This document shows, in pieces, positions 1-6,315 of a stretch of 10,553 bases of DNA. The stretch lies in NCBI GenBank assembly GCA_038239365.1, contig JBBSEU010000215.1, positions 1 through 10,553 on the forward strand. The letters run 5' to 3'. Source of the stretch: JBBRMW01 sp038239365. Lineage in GTDB: Bacteria > Chloroflexota > Anaerolineae > Aggregatilineales > UBA2796. The notes under the pieces are model-generated. The model saw only the letters and a program-made list of their open reading frames with translations, was not told where the DNA came from and ran no database searches. Made by a program: the position numbers and the translations under genes. Position 1 is the first letter of the stretch, and each line of letters opens with the position of its first letter.

Positions 1-173
1 CTGGCGTTATTGGAAATGGCAATGCCCAGCAGAGCTAAAGCACTGATCAAACTGAGTGCGGGCAGCCATCCCCACTGAGAAACATGTGCCCCGATAATGT
101 CCTGGCTAGCCGTTTTGAGAGTTCGATCTGGCTGCATCGTAGGCGGCCAGGTTTCGGAGTCGCTCTTGATCAT
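1..173 (-). CDS. Partial N-terminus of a probable membrane protein (runs off left edge)
   Basis: An open minus-strand frame continues past the acetyltransferase stop at 106 to the window edge. After a polar stretch it encodes a hydrophobic segment (WGWLPALSLISALALLGIAI) that looks like a first transmembrane helix, with codon use like a real gene. Possible starts are ATG at 173, preceded by an AGGATGG-like sequence, or ATG at 137; both lie inside the 3' end of the acetyltransferase gene, so the two genes would overlap and be translationally coupled. In an exopolysaccharide operon this could be a polymerase, ligase or flippase subunit, but too little is visible to name a family. The start is uncertain because this 3' end is duplicated almost identically at 984-1024, where no membrane protein follows. 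Confidence 0.45.
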   Translation of the reverse strand, partial: MIKSDSETWPPTMQPDRTLKTASQDIIGAHVSQWGWLPALSLISALALLGIAISNNA

Positions 174-828
174 GTTCCATCCTATCATACATAATGAATT
201 CAAAACTGCCTTCGTAGCTCACAACTTTGGCAGGGATACCCACTGCCACTGCACAATCCGGCAGCGATTTGGTCACAACCGAATTTGCGCCAATCGCCAC
301 GTCGTCGCCGATCACAATTGGCCCAAACAGCTTGGCACCGGGCGCGATAAACACGCGATTGCCAATGACCGGGCTGCCTCGTTTCTCGCCACGTCCCCCA
401 ACCCCAATGGTGACTTCCTGAGAGATGTTACAATTCTCTCCCATCACTACCTCAGCCCCAATATGAATGCTGCCGATATGGCCTATATACAATCCCTGAC
501 CAATACGCGCTGGTGGGTAAATGGTAATGCTTGTGAACGCCTCGACGAAACGATTGACGATAATGTAAAACGGCTTCAGGCATCGAATGAGTCTGGACAA
601 TACCCCGGAATACGTCCAAATCCAGTGCCCCCAACGATAAACAGCCGATGCGACAAGTTCGGATGAGATAAAGAGAACTGCTAATCGTGATCGCTGATCG
701 GTTACACAGTAGCGTTTCCAATCGGAAACGATATAGTGCCAAAGCGATTTTGATGATGGTTTTGGCAGGTAGGTTACATGCGCTTCGGTCTCTTCTCCGA
801 TAAGTGTGTTGTTTGGCAAATCCACCAT
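106..828 (-). CDS. Serine acetyltransferase-like hexapeptide (LbetaH) acetyltransferase, downstream copy
   Basis: This 240-residue protein is an acyltransferase of the CysE/WcaB group, expected to move acetyl from acetyl-CoA to a hydroxyl of a sugar, or less likely serine, in the cytoplasm. Residues 25-95 form the helical N-terminal part (SDWKRY, then a hydrophobic YRWGHW stretch). Residues 102-200 carry the hexapeptide repeats of a left-handed beta-helix (ARIGQG, ENCNISQEVTIG, GNRVFIAPGAKLFG, GDDVAIGANSVV) and the closing GIPAK. His117 matches the catalytic His of CysE, but the partner Asp (Asp143 in E. coli CysE) is Thr102 here, so a sugar acceptor is more likely than L-serine. ATG 828 is supported by a GAGGA ribosome site 7-8 bases upstream. 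It lies 116 bases downstream of a paralogue in the same direction, consistent with an exopolysaccharide operon. The specific substrate cannot be told. Confidence 0.85.
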   Translation of the reverse strand: MVDLPNNTLIGEETEAHVTYLPKPSSKSLWHYIVSDWKRYCVTDQRSRLAVLFISSELVASAVYRWGHWIWTYSGVLSRLIRCLKPFYIIVNRFVEAFTSITIYPPARIGQGLYIGHIGSIHIGAEVVMGENCNISQEVTIGVGGRGEKRGSPVIGNRVFIAPGAKLFGPIVIGDDVAIGANSVVTKSLPDCAVAVGIPAKVVSYEGSFEFIMYDRMEHDQERLRNLAAYDAARSNSQNG

Positions 829-901
829 TGTTTTGTCCTCAATTCTTGTAAGGCTTCACGGTTCGCATCGCTCTCAAACCCGATTAAGATGATTGTGAAC
901 A

Positions 902-914
902 TTACACGGTGTAA
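902..914. promoter_or_regulatory. 13-bp perfect palindrome between the two acetyltransferase genes
   Basis: TTACAC-G-GTGTAA is a perfect inverted repeat with six-base arms and a one-base centre. It lies 74 bases upstream of the downstream acetyltransferase start, in the only gap between the two copies. On the minus strand it overlaps a TTTACA that could act as a -35 box, but no good -10 follows at standard spacing. It could be a repressor operator or chance. Confidence 0.3.
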
Positions 915-944
915 ACCAAATGGTCTTGGCGTTAGTTTTGGCAC

Positions 945-1703
945 TTATCTAGCTGTTTTGACCGATGCTCTGTCTGCTTCGCGGGCGGCCAGGTTTCGGA
1001 GTCGCTCTTGATCATGTTCCATCCCGTCATACAAAACGAATTCAAAGCTACCTTCGTAGCTCATAATTTCTGCGGGGATACCCACCGCTACTGCGCGATC
1101 TGGCAGCGATTTGGTGACAACCGCATTTGCGCCAATCGCCACGTCATCGCCGATCACAATCGGCCCAAACAGCTTGGCACCGGGCGCGATAAACACGCGA
1201 TTACCAATCGTGGGGCTGCCCCGATTTGCGCCCCGTCCTCCAACACCGATTGTGACTTCCTGAGAAATATTGCAGTTCTCACCAATCACGACATGCGCGC
1301 CAATATGAATGCTGCCAATATGCGTGATGTATAAACCCTGCCCAATACGGGCACGCGGACGAATTGTGACTCCAGTGATAACCTCCATGATACGGTTGAT
1401 GATGATATAAACGGGTTTCAGTAAACGTACCAGCCCTATCAGCGGCCCGGTGTAGCTCCAGACCCAGTGACCCCAACGATACACAATACATGCCAAAATT
1501 TCGGACGAGATAAAAAACACAGCGAGCGCAGAACGATCATCGGTTACGCGATAACGGTTCAGATCAGACCGCATGTAACTCCACAGCGATCTTTGGGATG
1601 GTTTCGGAGGATATGAAGTCTCCACCAATAGCCCCGCGTCTGCACTTTCGGCTCGATTATCTCTGATATTGTCTATGATAAGGGTTTTGTCCGGCACGTC
1701 CAC
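945..1703 (-). CDS. Serine acetyltransferase-like hexapeptide (LbetaH) acetyltransferase, upstream copy
   Basis: This 252-residue paralogue of the downstream gene has the same architecture. The N-terminus (1-40) is variable and longer, followed by a helical region with SDLNRY and YRWGHW (about 45-110), a left-handed beta-helix (113-212) and a conserved tail with MEHDQERLRNLAA. His128 occupies the CysE catalytic His position, and Thr113 replaces the catalytic Asp. The beta-helix halves of the two proteins are nearly identical while the N-termini diverge, which suggests related but not identical acceptors or partial gene conversion. The start is GTG 1703 with GAGGT about 9 bases upstream; it aligns with the second codon of the other copy's ATG-GTG start. 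It is probably the first gene of the minus-strand operon, facing away from the GH26 gene. It could serve O-acetylation of exopolysaccharide; a role in cysteine synthesis is less likely. Confidence 0.85.
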   Translation of the reverse strand: MDVPDKTLIIDNIRDNRAESADAGLLVETSYPPKPSQRSLWSYMRSDLNRYRVTDDRSALAVFFISSEILACIVYRWGHWVWSYTGPLIGLVRLLKPVYIIINRIMEVITGVTIRPRARIGQGLYITHIGSIHIGAHVVIGENCNISQEVTIGVGGRGANRGSPTIGNRVFIAPGAKLFGPIVIGDDVAIGANAVVTKSLPDRAVAVGIPAEIMSYEGSFEFVLYDGMEHDQERLRNLAAREADRASVKTAR

Positions 1704-2023
1704 TGTTGGCTAACCTCAATACTTTTCGGTACTAGACTCCTATTCGCATCTGGCAAGAGCCGTATACGATAAGAAGTGTTGCGATTTTCATGCAATCTTA
1801 ATCCTGTGGGAACTCAATAAGAGGTTTGTGCTACAGAGGTGTCGCTTTACCTGTGCAATCGGCAAACATCTTCTCGAGTCGCCAACGCAACAAATCAGTC
1901 GCCTGAATCAAGCTGCTAATAATCGCAAAAAGCTGTTTTAGCAAAAACCTGACCAGCATTCATCAACGGGATCGGGTATCTGGTTCAGGCTGGATCATCG
2001 TTTCGTGAACGAAGGAATCATTG
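1704..2023. other. Divergent intergenic region between acetyltransferase operon and GH26 gene
   Basis: These 320 bases separate two divergent genes and should hold promoters for both. A weak candidate faces left (1766-1795). No convincing -35/-10 pair was found for the GH26 gene, only its GAAGGA ribosome site at 2011-2016. There is no open frame with coding character, no tRNA-like fold and no extended repeat. An AAAAAGCTGTTTT stretch near 1928 forms only a short A/T stem. Confidence 0.5.
1766..1795 (-). promoter_or_regulatory. Possible promoter of the acetyltransferase operon
   Basis: On the minus strand TTGCAT (1795-1790) is followed after 18 bases by TATCGT (1771-1766), about 60 bases upstream of the GTG start at 1703. 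Both boxes are imperfect and the assignment is tentative. Confidence 0.25.
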
Positions 2024-3955
2024 ATGGGTTTTTTCCGCAGCATCTGCCGTTTCATTATCATGGTCATGTTTGTGGCCGCCGCATTTATCTCGATCTTTTC
2101 AAGTTCGCTGAAGACGGTCAGCGCGCAATCTGGCGTGCAGGCCGCTGGCAGCATTTATTGGGGCGCAACGCTGTATGGCAAGCCGCCCGATAGCTTCAAT
2201 TTCGCGCCGGGCGGGGCCTTCGACAATTTTGAGCGCAATATTGCTCACAAGGGTATGTCAATTATCGCCTGGGGAGCGCCCTGGGAATACCCAGCCGGAA
2301 CCATGCTGGCCTTTCAGCGCAGTTACTTCGATAATGTCCGCAATCACGGCTCGATTCCACTGCTAAGCTGGCAATCGTGGGCGTGCTGCGGCAGCAATCA
2401 ACCGAAATACAAATTGTCTAATGTCACGCGCGGCGACTTCGATCCCTACATTCGGCAGTGGGCAACCGACGCGCGCAACTGGGGTCATCCGTTCTTTCTG
2501 CGCTTCGATCATGAGATGAACGGCACCTGGCAGTTCCCGTGGAGTGCCAACCTGAACGGTAATAGTTCCACCGACTACGTGGCCGCGTATCGACACGTTC
2601 ATGATATTTTTACGCAGGTCGGCGCGACGAACGTAACCTGGGTCTGGTGCCCAAATATCAGCGATACTGGCACAACGCCGCTGGCTCAGCTTTACCCCGG
2701 TGATTCGTATGTCGATTGGCTGGGGTTGGATGGCTACAACTGGTACACCCGTCAGGCGATGCCCTGGTTGTCGTTCTCGCAGGTGTTTTCAGGCACACCT
2801 ACCCAAAAGCAGATGAAGGACAGTTATACCGAAGTCACGAACCTCTCACCTGCCAAACCGCTGATGATCGCCGAATTTGCCACCGTCGAGTTGGGTGATG
2901 GCGGCGCAGCCAAAGCAGCCTGGATCAGCAGCACCCTGACGACGGAAATCCCGCAGAATTATCCGAAAATCAAGGCAATTGTCTACTTCAACTGGGATGA
3001 CAATCAGGGCATTCCCTGGCCGATTGAAACCTCGGCGGCTTCTCAAAATGCCTTCGCCGCCGCGATCAATTCACCGATCTACGTTGGGAACACGCTGGCT
3101 AATTTGGGTTCGACGGGCAATCCGCGCGATACGGTAGGCGTTTACTCGAATGGCGTTTTCTATCTACGGAATACCAATTCAGCGGGTAATGCAGATATTA
3201 CGGTTGCTTTTGGTGGCGCGGGGCTGCTACCTGTGGTTGGTGACTGGAATCACGACGGTGTCGATACGATTGGCGTCTATAACTCGGCAGCGGGCGTCTT
3301 TTTGCTGCGAAATAGCAATTCCCCAGGCGCGGCGGATTATGCGTTCGTGATGGGCAATCCGGGCGACACACCGGTAGCCGGTCACTGGGATAGTTCGATG
3401 AATGGGGATGGTGTTGGCGTCTTCCGCCCATCGAACGGCCTGCTGTACCTCAAGCGCACGCTGGCAAATGGTTATGCCGATTACACGATGGTCTTGGGCA
3501 ATCCAGGCGACGCCGGAATCGCGGGTGACTGGGACGGCAATGGCTATGACAGCATCGGCGTGTATCGGCCTTCTATGGGCATGTTCTACCTGAGCAATGC
3601 CATGGCCGGAACAACGGGAACACCCGCCATCGTTTTCAGCAATTACAACTTTGTGTTCGGTTCTCCGCTAGGCAAGCCGTTCGCGGGCGATTTCGCCGGA
3701 CAGGGGCATTCCAGCGTTGCAATGTTCCTGAATGGTGTCACATCAATTCGCAATTCTTTTACGGCGGGTCAGGCCGATATGGCATTCACCTATGGCACGA
3801 GCGGTATGCTGCCAGTCGCGGGTCACTGGACGGCGGGCACAATTCAGCCGATGAGTGCGGCGAACGGTACACAAAACGTGATCGCTGCGCCGATACTGGT
3901 CAATCCATCAGTCGGGCCGACGGTTGAAGCGGGCGGTGAGGGGCGGTTCGACTAG
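2024..3955 (+). CDS. Secreted GH26-family glycoside hydrolase (beta-mannanase-like) with C-terminal FG-GAP/VCBS-like repeats
   Basis: This 643-residue exported enzyme is predicted to hydrolyse beta-1,4-mannan-like or related beta-glycans by a retaining mechanism outside the cell. A signal peptide (1-34) has a basic start, a hydrophobic core and a VSA cleavage site. The catalytic (beta/alpha)8 domain spans about 40-350. RFDHEMNG holds the probable acid/base Glu164, NVTWVWCPN and DWLGLDGYNW are typical of the family, and PLMIAEFA holds the probable nucleophile Glu284. Residues 365-605 form five repeats of about 45-55 residues with the pattern GVY/F..-x-FYLRN..-GxADY-..-G-x-PVAGDWDGNGxD; several contain Asp/Asn-rich calcium-binding-like loops. 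A low-complexity tail follows. The start is ATG 2024 because GAAGGA lies 7 bases upstream; the TTG at 2021 is too close to it. The gene is single, divergent from glycan acetyltransferases and convergent with the next operon. Family call is strong, exact substrate unknown. Confidence 0.85.
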   Translation: MGFFRSICRFIIMVMFVAAAFISIFSSSLKTVSAQSGVQAAGSIYWGATLYGKPPDSFNFAPGGAFDNFERNIAHKGMSIIAWGAPWEYPAGTMLAFQRSYFDNVRNHGSIPLLSWQSWACCGSNQPKYKLSNVTRGDFDPYIRQWATDARNWGHPFFLRFDHEMNGTWQFPWSANLNGNSSTDYVAAYRHVHDIFTQVGATNVTWVWCPNISDTGTTPLAQLYPGDSYVDWLGLDGYNWYTRQAMPWLSFSQVFSGTPTQKQMKDSYTEVTNLSPAKPLMIAEFATVELGDGGAAKAAWISSTLTTEIPQNYPKIKAIVYFNWDDNQGIPWPIETSAASQNAFAAAINSPIYVGNTLANLGSTGNPRDTVGVYSNGVFYLRNTNSAGNADITVAFGGAGLLPVVGDWNHDGVDTIGVYNSAAGVFLLRNSNSPGAADYAFVMGNPGDTPVAGHWDSSMNGDGVGVFRPSNGLLYLKRTLANGYADYTMVLGNPGDAGIAGDWDGNGYDSIGVYRPSMGMFYLSNAMAGTTGTPAIVFSNYNFVFGSPLGKPFAGDFAGQGHSSVAMFLNGVTSIRNSFTAGQADMAFTYGTSGMLPVAGHWTAGTIQPMSAANGTQNVIAAPILVNPSVGPTVEAGGEGRFD

Positions 3956-3965
3956 GCGTTAAGCA

Positions 3966-4029
3966 GTTCAGGGCGCAAAGTGATGGCACTTCTCGAAGCC
4001 GCCCCACTTTGCCCCACGTTCAGGGCGCA
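3966..4029. repeat. 12-bp direct repeats flanking an imperfect hairpin
   Basis: GTTCAGGGCGCA occurs at 3966-3977 and again at 4018-4029, 52 bases apart. Between and overlapping them, GGGCGCAAAGTG (3971-3982) pairs with CACTTTGCCC (4005-4014) with one bulged base, and GGC/GCC inside the loop can extend the fold. GCCCCAC is also repeated at 4001-4007 and 4011-4017. The structure begins 16 bases after the GH26 stop codon and covers the tail of the opposite gene. It could help end convergent transcription, although no T-run follows, and it looks like a small duplication or insertion. Confidence 0.5.
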
Positions 4030-4597
4030 CATTAGCTGATGATGCGCTGCCAATCACCAAAAATGGGACGCGGCGCAACACGGTCACCGAGTCGCAGGCC
4101 AAATTGAGCGCACCCCATGAGTCGAGCCAGGCGTCTAATCCCTGTGATGTGAACCGCAAAATGCGTGTATCACCCAGATCGGGGTTAGCAATCATCTGGC
4201 TTGGCATCCCCAGAACAATGCTTAATTCACCAATGGTTGGGTTGGCGCTGCTGCCATCGCGTTCACTCAACGTCATTCGACTCACAATGTCGCCCAATGT
4301 ATCCAGTGTAATCCAAAGATCGGCACCATCCTCATTATGAATGATATGCAAGCCTTCACGCTCTCGTTGCACGGTATATTCCGGTTGACCGTATATCTGA
4401 TAGATACGTGCCTCAGCTTCATTGAGCGGTGTCACCCCCGGCACAATCTCGATCCAACAGGGTAACGTACAATCGTTGAAGTGCAGCATTGCCAGTCGTG
4501 ACGACTCCGGTAGACTCCGCCCGATGAACAATACACCACTGATGCTGATGCCCAGGATCGTGATGATGAGCGGAATCAGACGGCGCACCCTATCCAC
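3968..4597 (-). CDS. Membrane-anchored protein of unknown function with LPCW motif
   Basis: This 209-residue protein has a basic N-terminus and one transmembrane helix (about 7-27), giving an N-in anchor with the rest outside. The exported part begins with an NDCTLPCW-IxPGVTPLNEA segment; Cys43 and Cys47 (C-x3-C) could form a disulfide or bind a metal. Proteins with a similar 'LPCW-PGxT' start seem recurrent in Chloroflexota genomes (recollection, not a search). No enzymatic motif is visible. Translation probably starts at GTG 4597, which directly follows an in-frame TGA; no clear ribosome site is seen and GTG 4588 is an alternative. It follows the M1 peptidase by only 12 bases and is probably cotranscribed, possibly by translational coupling. 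The last residues are encoded by the hairpin/direct-repeat structure, so the natural C-terminus may have been altered. Confidence 0.7.
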   Translation of the reverse strand: MDRVRRLIPLIITILGISISGVLFIGRSLPESSRLAMLHFNDCTLPCWIEIVPGVTPLNEAEARIYQIYGQPEYTVQREREGLHIIHNEDGADLWITLDTLGDIVSRMTLSERDGSSANPTIGELSIVLGMPSQMIANPDLGDTRILRFTSQGLDAWLDSWGALNLACDSVTVLRRVPFLVIGSASSANVRPERGAKWGGFEKCHHFAP

Positions 4598-4609
4598 TCA
4601 CAACGCTAA

Positions 4610-6295
4610 TCAGGAACAACCTGCCGGGAGCGTATCGACTCGTTTTGCCGTGGTGTTTTCCAGCACACGCTGAGCCGGATCGATCAACCATTTGCCAACC
4701 TCGAAGCCCGGCGCAAAATGAACCTGTGTTTCGGCGGCTGAAATTGAGATCGTTTCATCGTCGGTTTTGTTAGCAGCCGTCGCCGGAGCGCCCTGCAATT
4801 GGATGGGCAGGGTCAGTATAAACGGTTTTTGCGCGGCAATCTGGCACACCAGGGCGTCGATCTGACCGTCTTTTTCTGTCCAGGTGATGTTCAGGCGCGG
4901 TAATCCGGCACGGTGCACCCACTGATCAAAAAACGTAGTCAATGATTTGCCGCTCACGCTTTCGGCAACGGCTTGAAAATCGGCGGTAGTGGCATTGCGA
5001 TCTCTGAACTGCGCGGCATAGGTTTGCAGCGTCTTGAAAAACAGTTCATCGCCGATTTCCTGACGAAGCATGTGCAGCACAAAGCCGCCTTTGAGATACG
5101 TGTTAGTGCCAAACATATCGCTTGTTTTCGGCGCAACCAGTGATGCTGGACCGGTCAACAGAACGAGCGCCTTCTCCCAATAATTCAGGCTGGTGGACTG
5201 CGAGTTGAAATGTTCATCCACCAAATATTGCGCGTAAGTGGCAAAACCTTCATTGAGCCATATATCCGCCCACGTTGAAAGAGCTACCGAGTCGCCAAAC
5301 CACTGATGCGCCATTTCGTGCGCGATGAAGGTTCGGTTGACTTCTGGCCGCTGAAAGGCAGTGCTGTCCGGTTGAATGGTCATGGATTGCGCTTCGAGTG
5401 CCGCCGCTTGTTGCGCTACTAACACCTGACCATACGAGGCGAACGGGAACGCGCCAAATTTCTCGATCTCGAACTGGATGATTTGCGCCGTCTCCTGATA
5501 AGCGTCAGCCGCACGATCCGCATCTTTGGTATAGGCGTAAACGGCTAATGGGATTGGGGCGTTGCCGGGCAGCGGCCTGGCGACGTAGTCGGCAATGGCA
5601 ACCGTCGCCAGATAGCTTGCCATGTTTTGCGGCATGTTCCAGTTGAAAGTGCGCGTCCCATCGGCGTTGGTGATGGGTTCGCCCTGCTGCTGACCATTAG
5701 CGACAGCCGTCAACCCTTCTGCGACCGTGATGTGGAACGTATAGCTGGCTCGGTCAAGCGGATGATCGTTGCACGGAAACCAGGTATGCGCGCCGTTCGG
5801 TTCATCGGCGGCGAAGGCACGATGCGCTTTGCGATCAACATACATGCCAATCGGCAAAAACGGTACATAACGGCTATTAACCGTAGCAAGCGTGCCGCCA
5901 TAGGTCACGGCGATCTTGAAGGTACTGTCTTTTGCCAACGATTTTGGCAGGGTAATCATCAATTTTTGAGTGTCGGCGCGCTGCTCGAATTGTGCGGTTT
6001 GGCCGTCAACAATGACGGCACTAGCAGTGAGCGTTGAAAAATCCAGACTCAGGCTGCCCAATTGATCGAAGGTGGCTTTGGCGTCAATTGTTGCGATGCC
6101 GTCCAACGTGCCTTTATCCAGATCGAATTTGAGCGCCAGATCGTAATGCGTCACGTCGTAGCCGGTATTGCCCAGTTCTGGCGTGAACGGATCACCGATG
6201 CTCTGTCCCCCTCCCACGACTTCAACCGATTGATGTACAGCCGATAGCCAAAAAAACGACAGGATCAAGAAGGCCGAAGCGATTCGGTAGCGCAC
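4610..6295 (-). CDS. Exported M1-family zinc metallopeptidase (aminopeptidase-like)
   Basis: This is a 561-residue member of the M1 (gluzincin) family, expected to remove N-terminal residues from peptides outside the membrane. An N-terminal hydrophobic segment (about 6-22) is a probable signal peptide or anchor. The beta-rich N-domain spans about 40-240 and the thermolysin-like catalytic domain about 255-470. The zinc site is complete: HEMAH (His326, Glu327, His330) plus Glu349 in WLNEGFA, and Tyr400 in NTYLKGGFVL matches the transition-state Tyr. The exopeptidase motif GxMEN is not canonical but reads AALEAQ, with the Glu (301) kept. The protein lacks the long C-terminal helical domain of large M1 enzymes. 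GTG 6295 is preferred because GAGGTG lies 6 bases upstream; GTG 6304 sits inside that ribosome site. It follows the CpaF-like gene by 20 bases and precedes a small membrane protein by 12, so an operon is likely. Confidence 0.9.
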   Translation of the reverse strand: MRYRIASAFLILSFFWLSAVHQSVEVVGGGQSIGDPFTPELGNTGYDVTHYDLALKFDLDKGTLDGIATIDAKATFDQLGSLSLDFSTLTASAVIVDGQTAQFEQRADTQKLMITLPKSLAKDSTFKIAVTYGGTLATVNSRYVPFLPIGMYVDRKAHRAFAADEPNGAHTWFPCNDHPLDRASYTFHITVAEGLTAVANGQQQGEPITNADGTRTFNWNMPQNMASYLATVAIADYVARPLPGNAPIPLAVYAYTKDADRAADAYQETAQIIQFEIEKFGAFPFASYGQVLVAQQAAALEAQSMTIQPDSTAFQRPEVNRTFIAHEMAHQWFGDSVALSTWADIWLNEGFATYAQYLVDEHFNSQSTSLNYWEKALVLLTGPASLVAPKTSDMFGTNTYLKGGFVLHMLRQEIGDELFFKTLQTYAAQFRDRNATTADFQAVAESVSGKSLTTFFDQWVHRAGLPRLNITWTEKDGQIDALVCQIAAQKPFILTLPIQLQGAPATAANKTDDETISISAAETQVHFAPGFEVGKWLIDPAQRVLENTTAKRVDTLPAGCS

Positions 6296-6315
6296 AATAA
6301 ACACCTCAATCTAAA

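Larger units (their letters stand above)
106..1703 (-). repeat. Tandem gene duplication of the acetyltransferase
   Basis: The two acetyltransferase genes are direct tandem copies. Between 142 and 360 the sequence aligns with 984-1202 at a constant offset of 842 with no indels. It includes two perfectly identical 41-base blocks, 142-182 with 984-1024 and 320-360 with 1162-1202. Similarity falls toward the 5' ends, where the offset grows to 875 because the upstream copy has a longer N-terminus. Short leader similarity (CCTCAAT-CTT, TTCGCATC) shows that part of the upstream region was duplicated too. Confidence 0.85.

Noticed and set aside
97..666. A 189-codon plus-strand open frame opposite the acetyltransferase gene
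   Set aside because: It is an antisense shadow: its sequence is low-complexity His/Asn-rich, and a similar shadow appears opposite the second acetyltransferase copy. It has no ribosome site or recognisable domain.
1951..1958. GACCAGCA, identical to the right arm of the FadR-type operator
   Set aside because: No matching left arm precedes it, so it is a single half-site of eight bases and probably chance.
5152..5159. GACCGGTC palindrome within the M1 gene
   Set aside because: It is only eight bases, inside conserved coding sequence, and short GC-rich palindromes are expected by chance.
5627..6037. A 136-codon plus-strand open frame inside the M1 peptidase gene
   Set aside because: The opposite strand encodes conserved M1 N-domain sequence. 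The plus frame has no domain, no promoter and no ribosome site.
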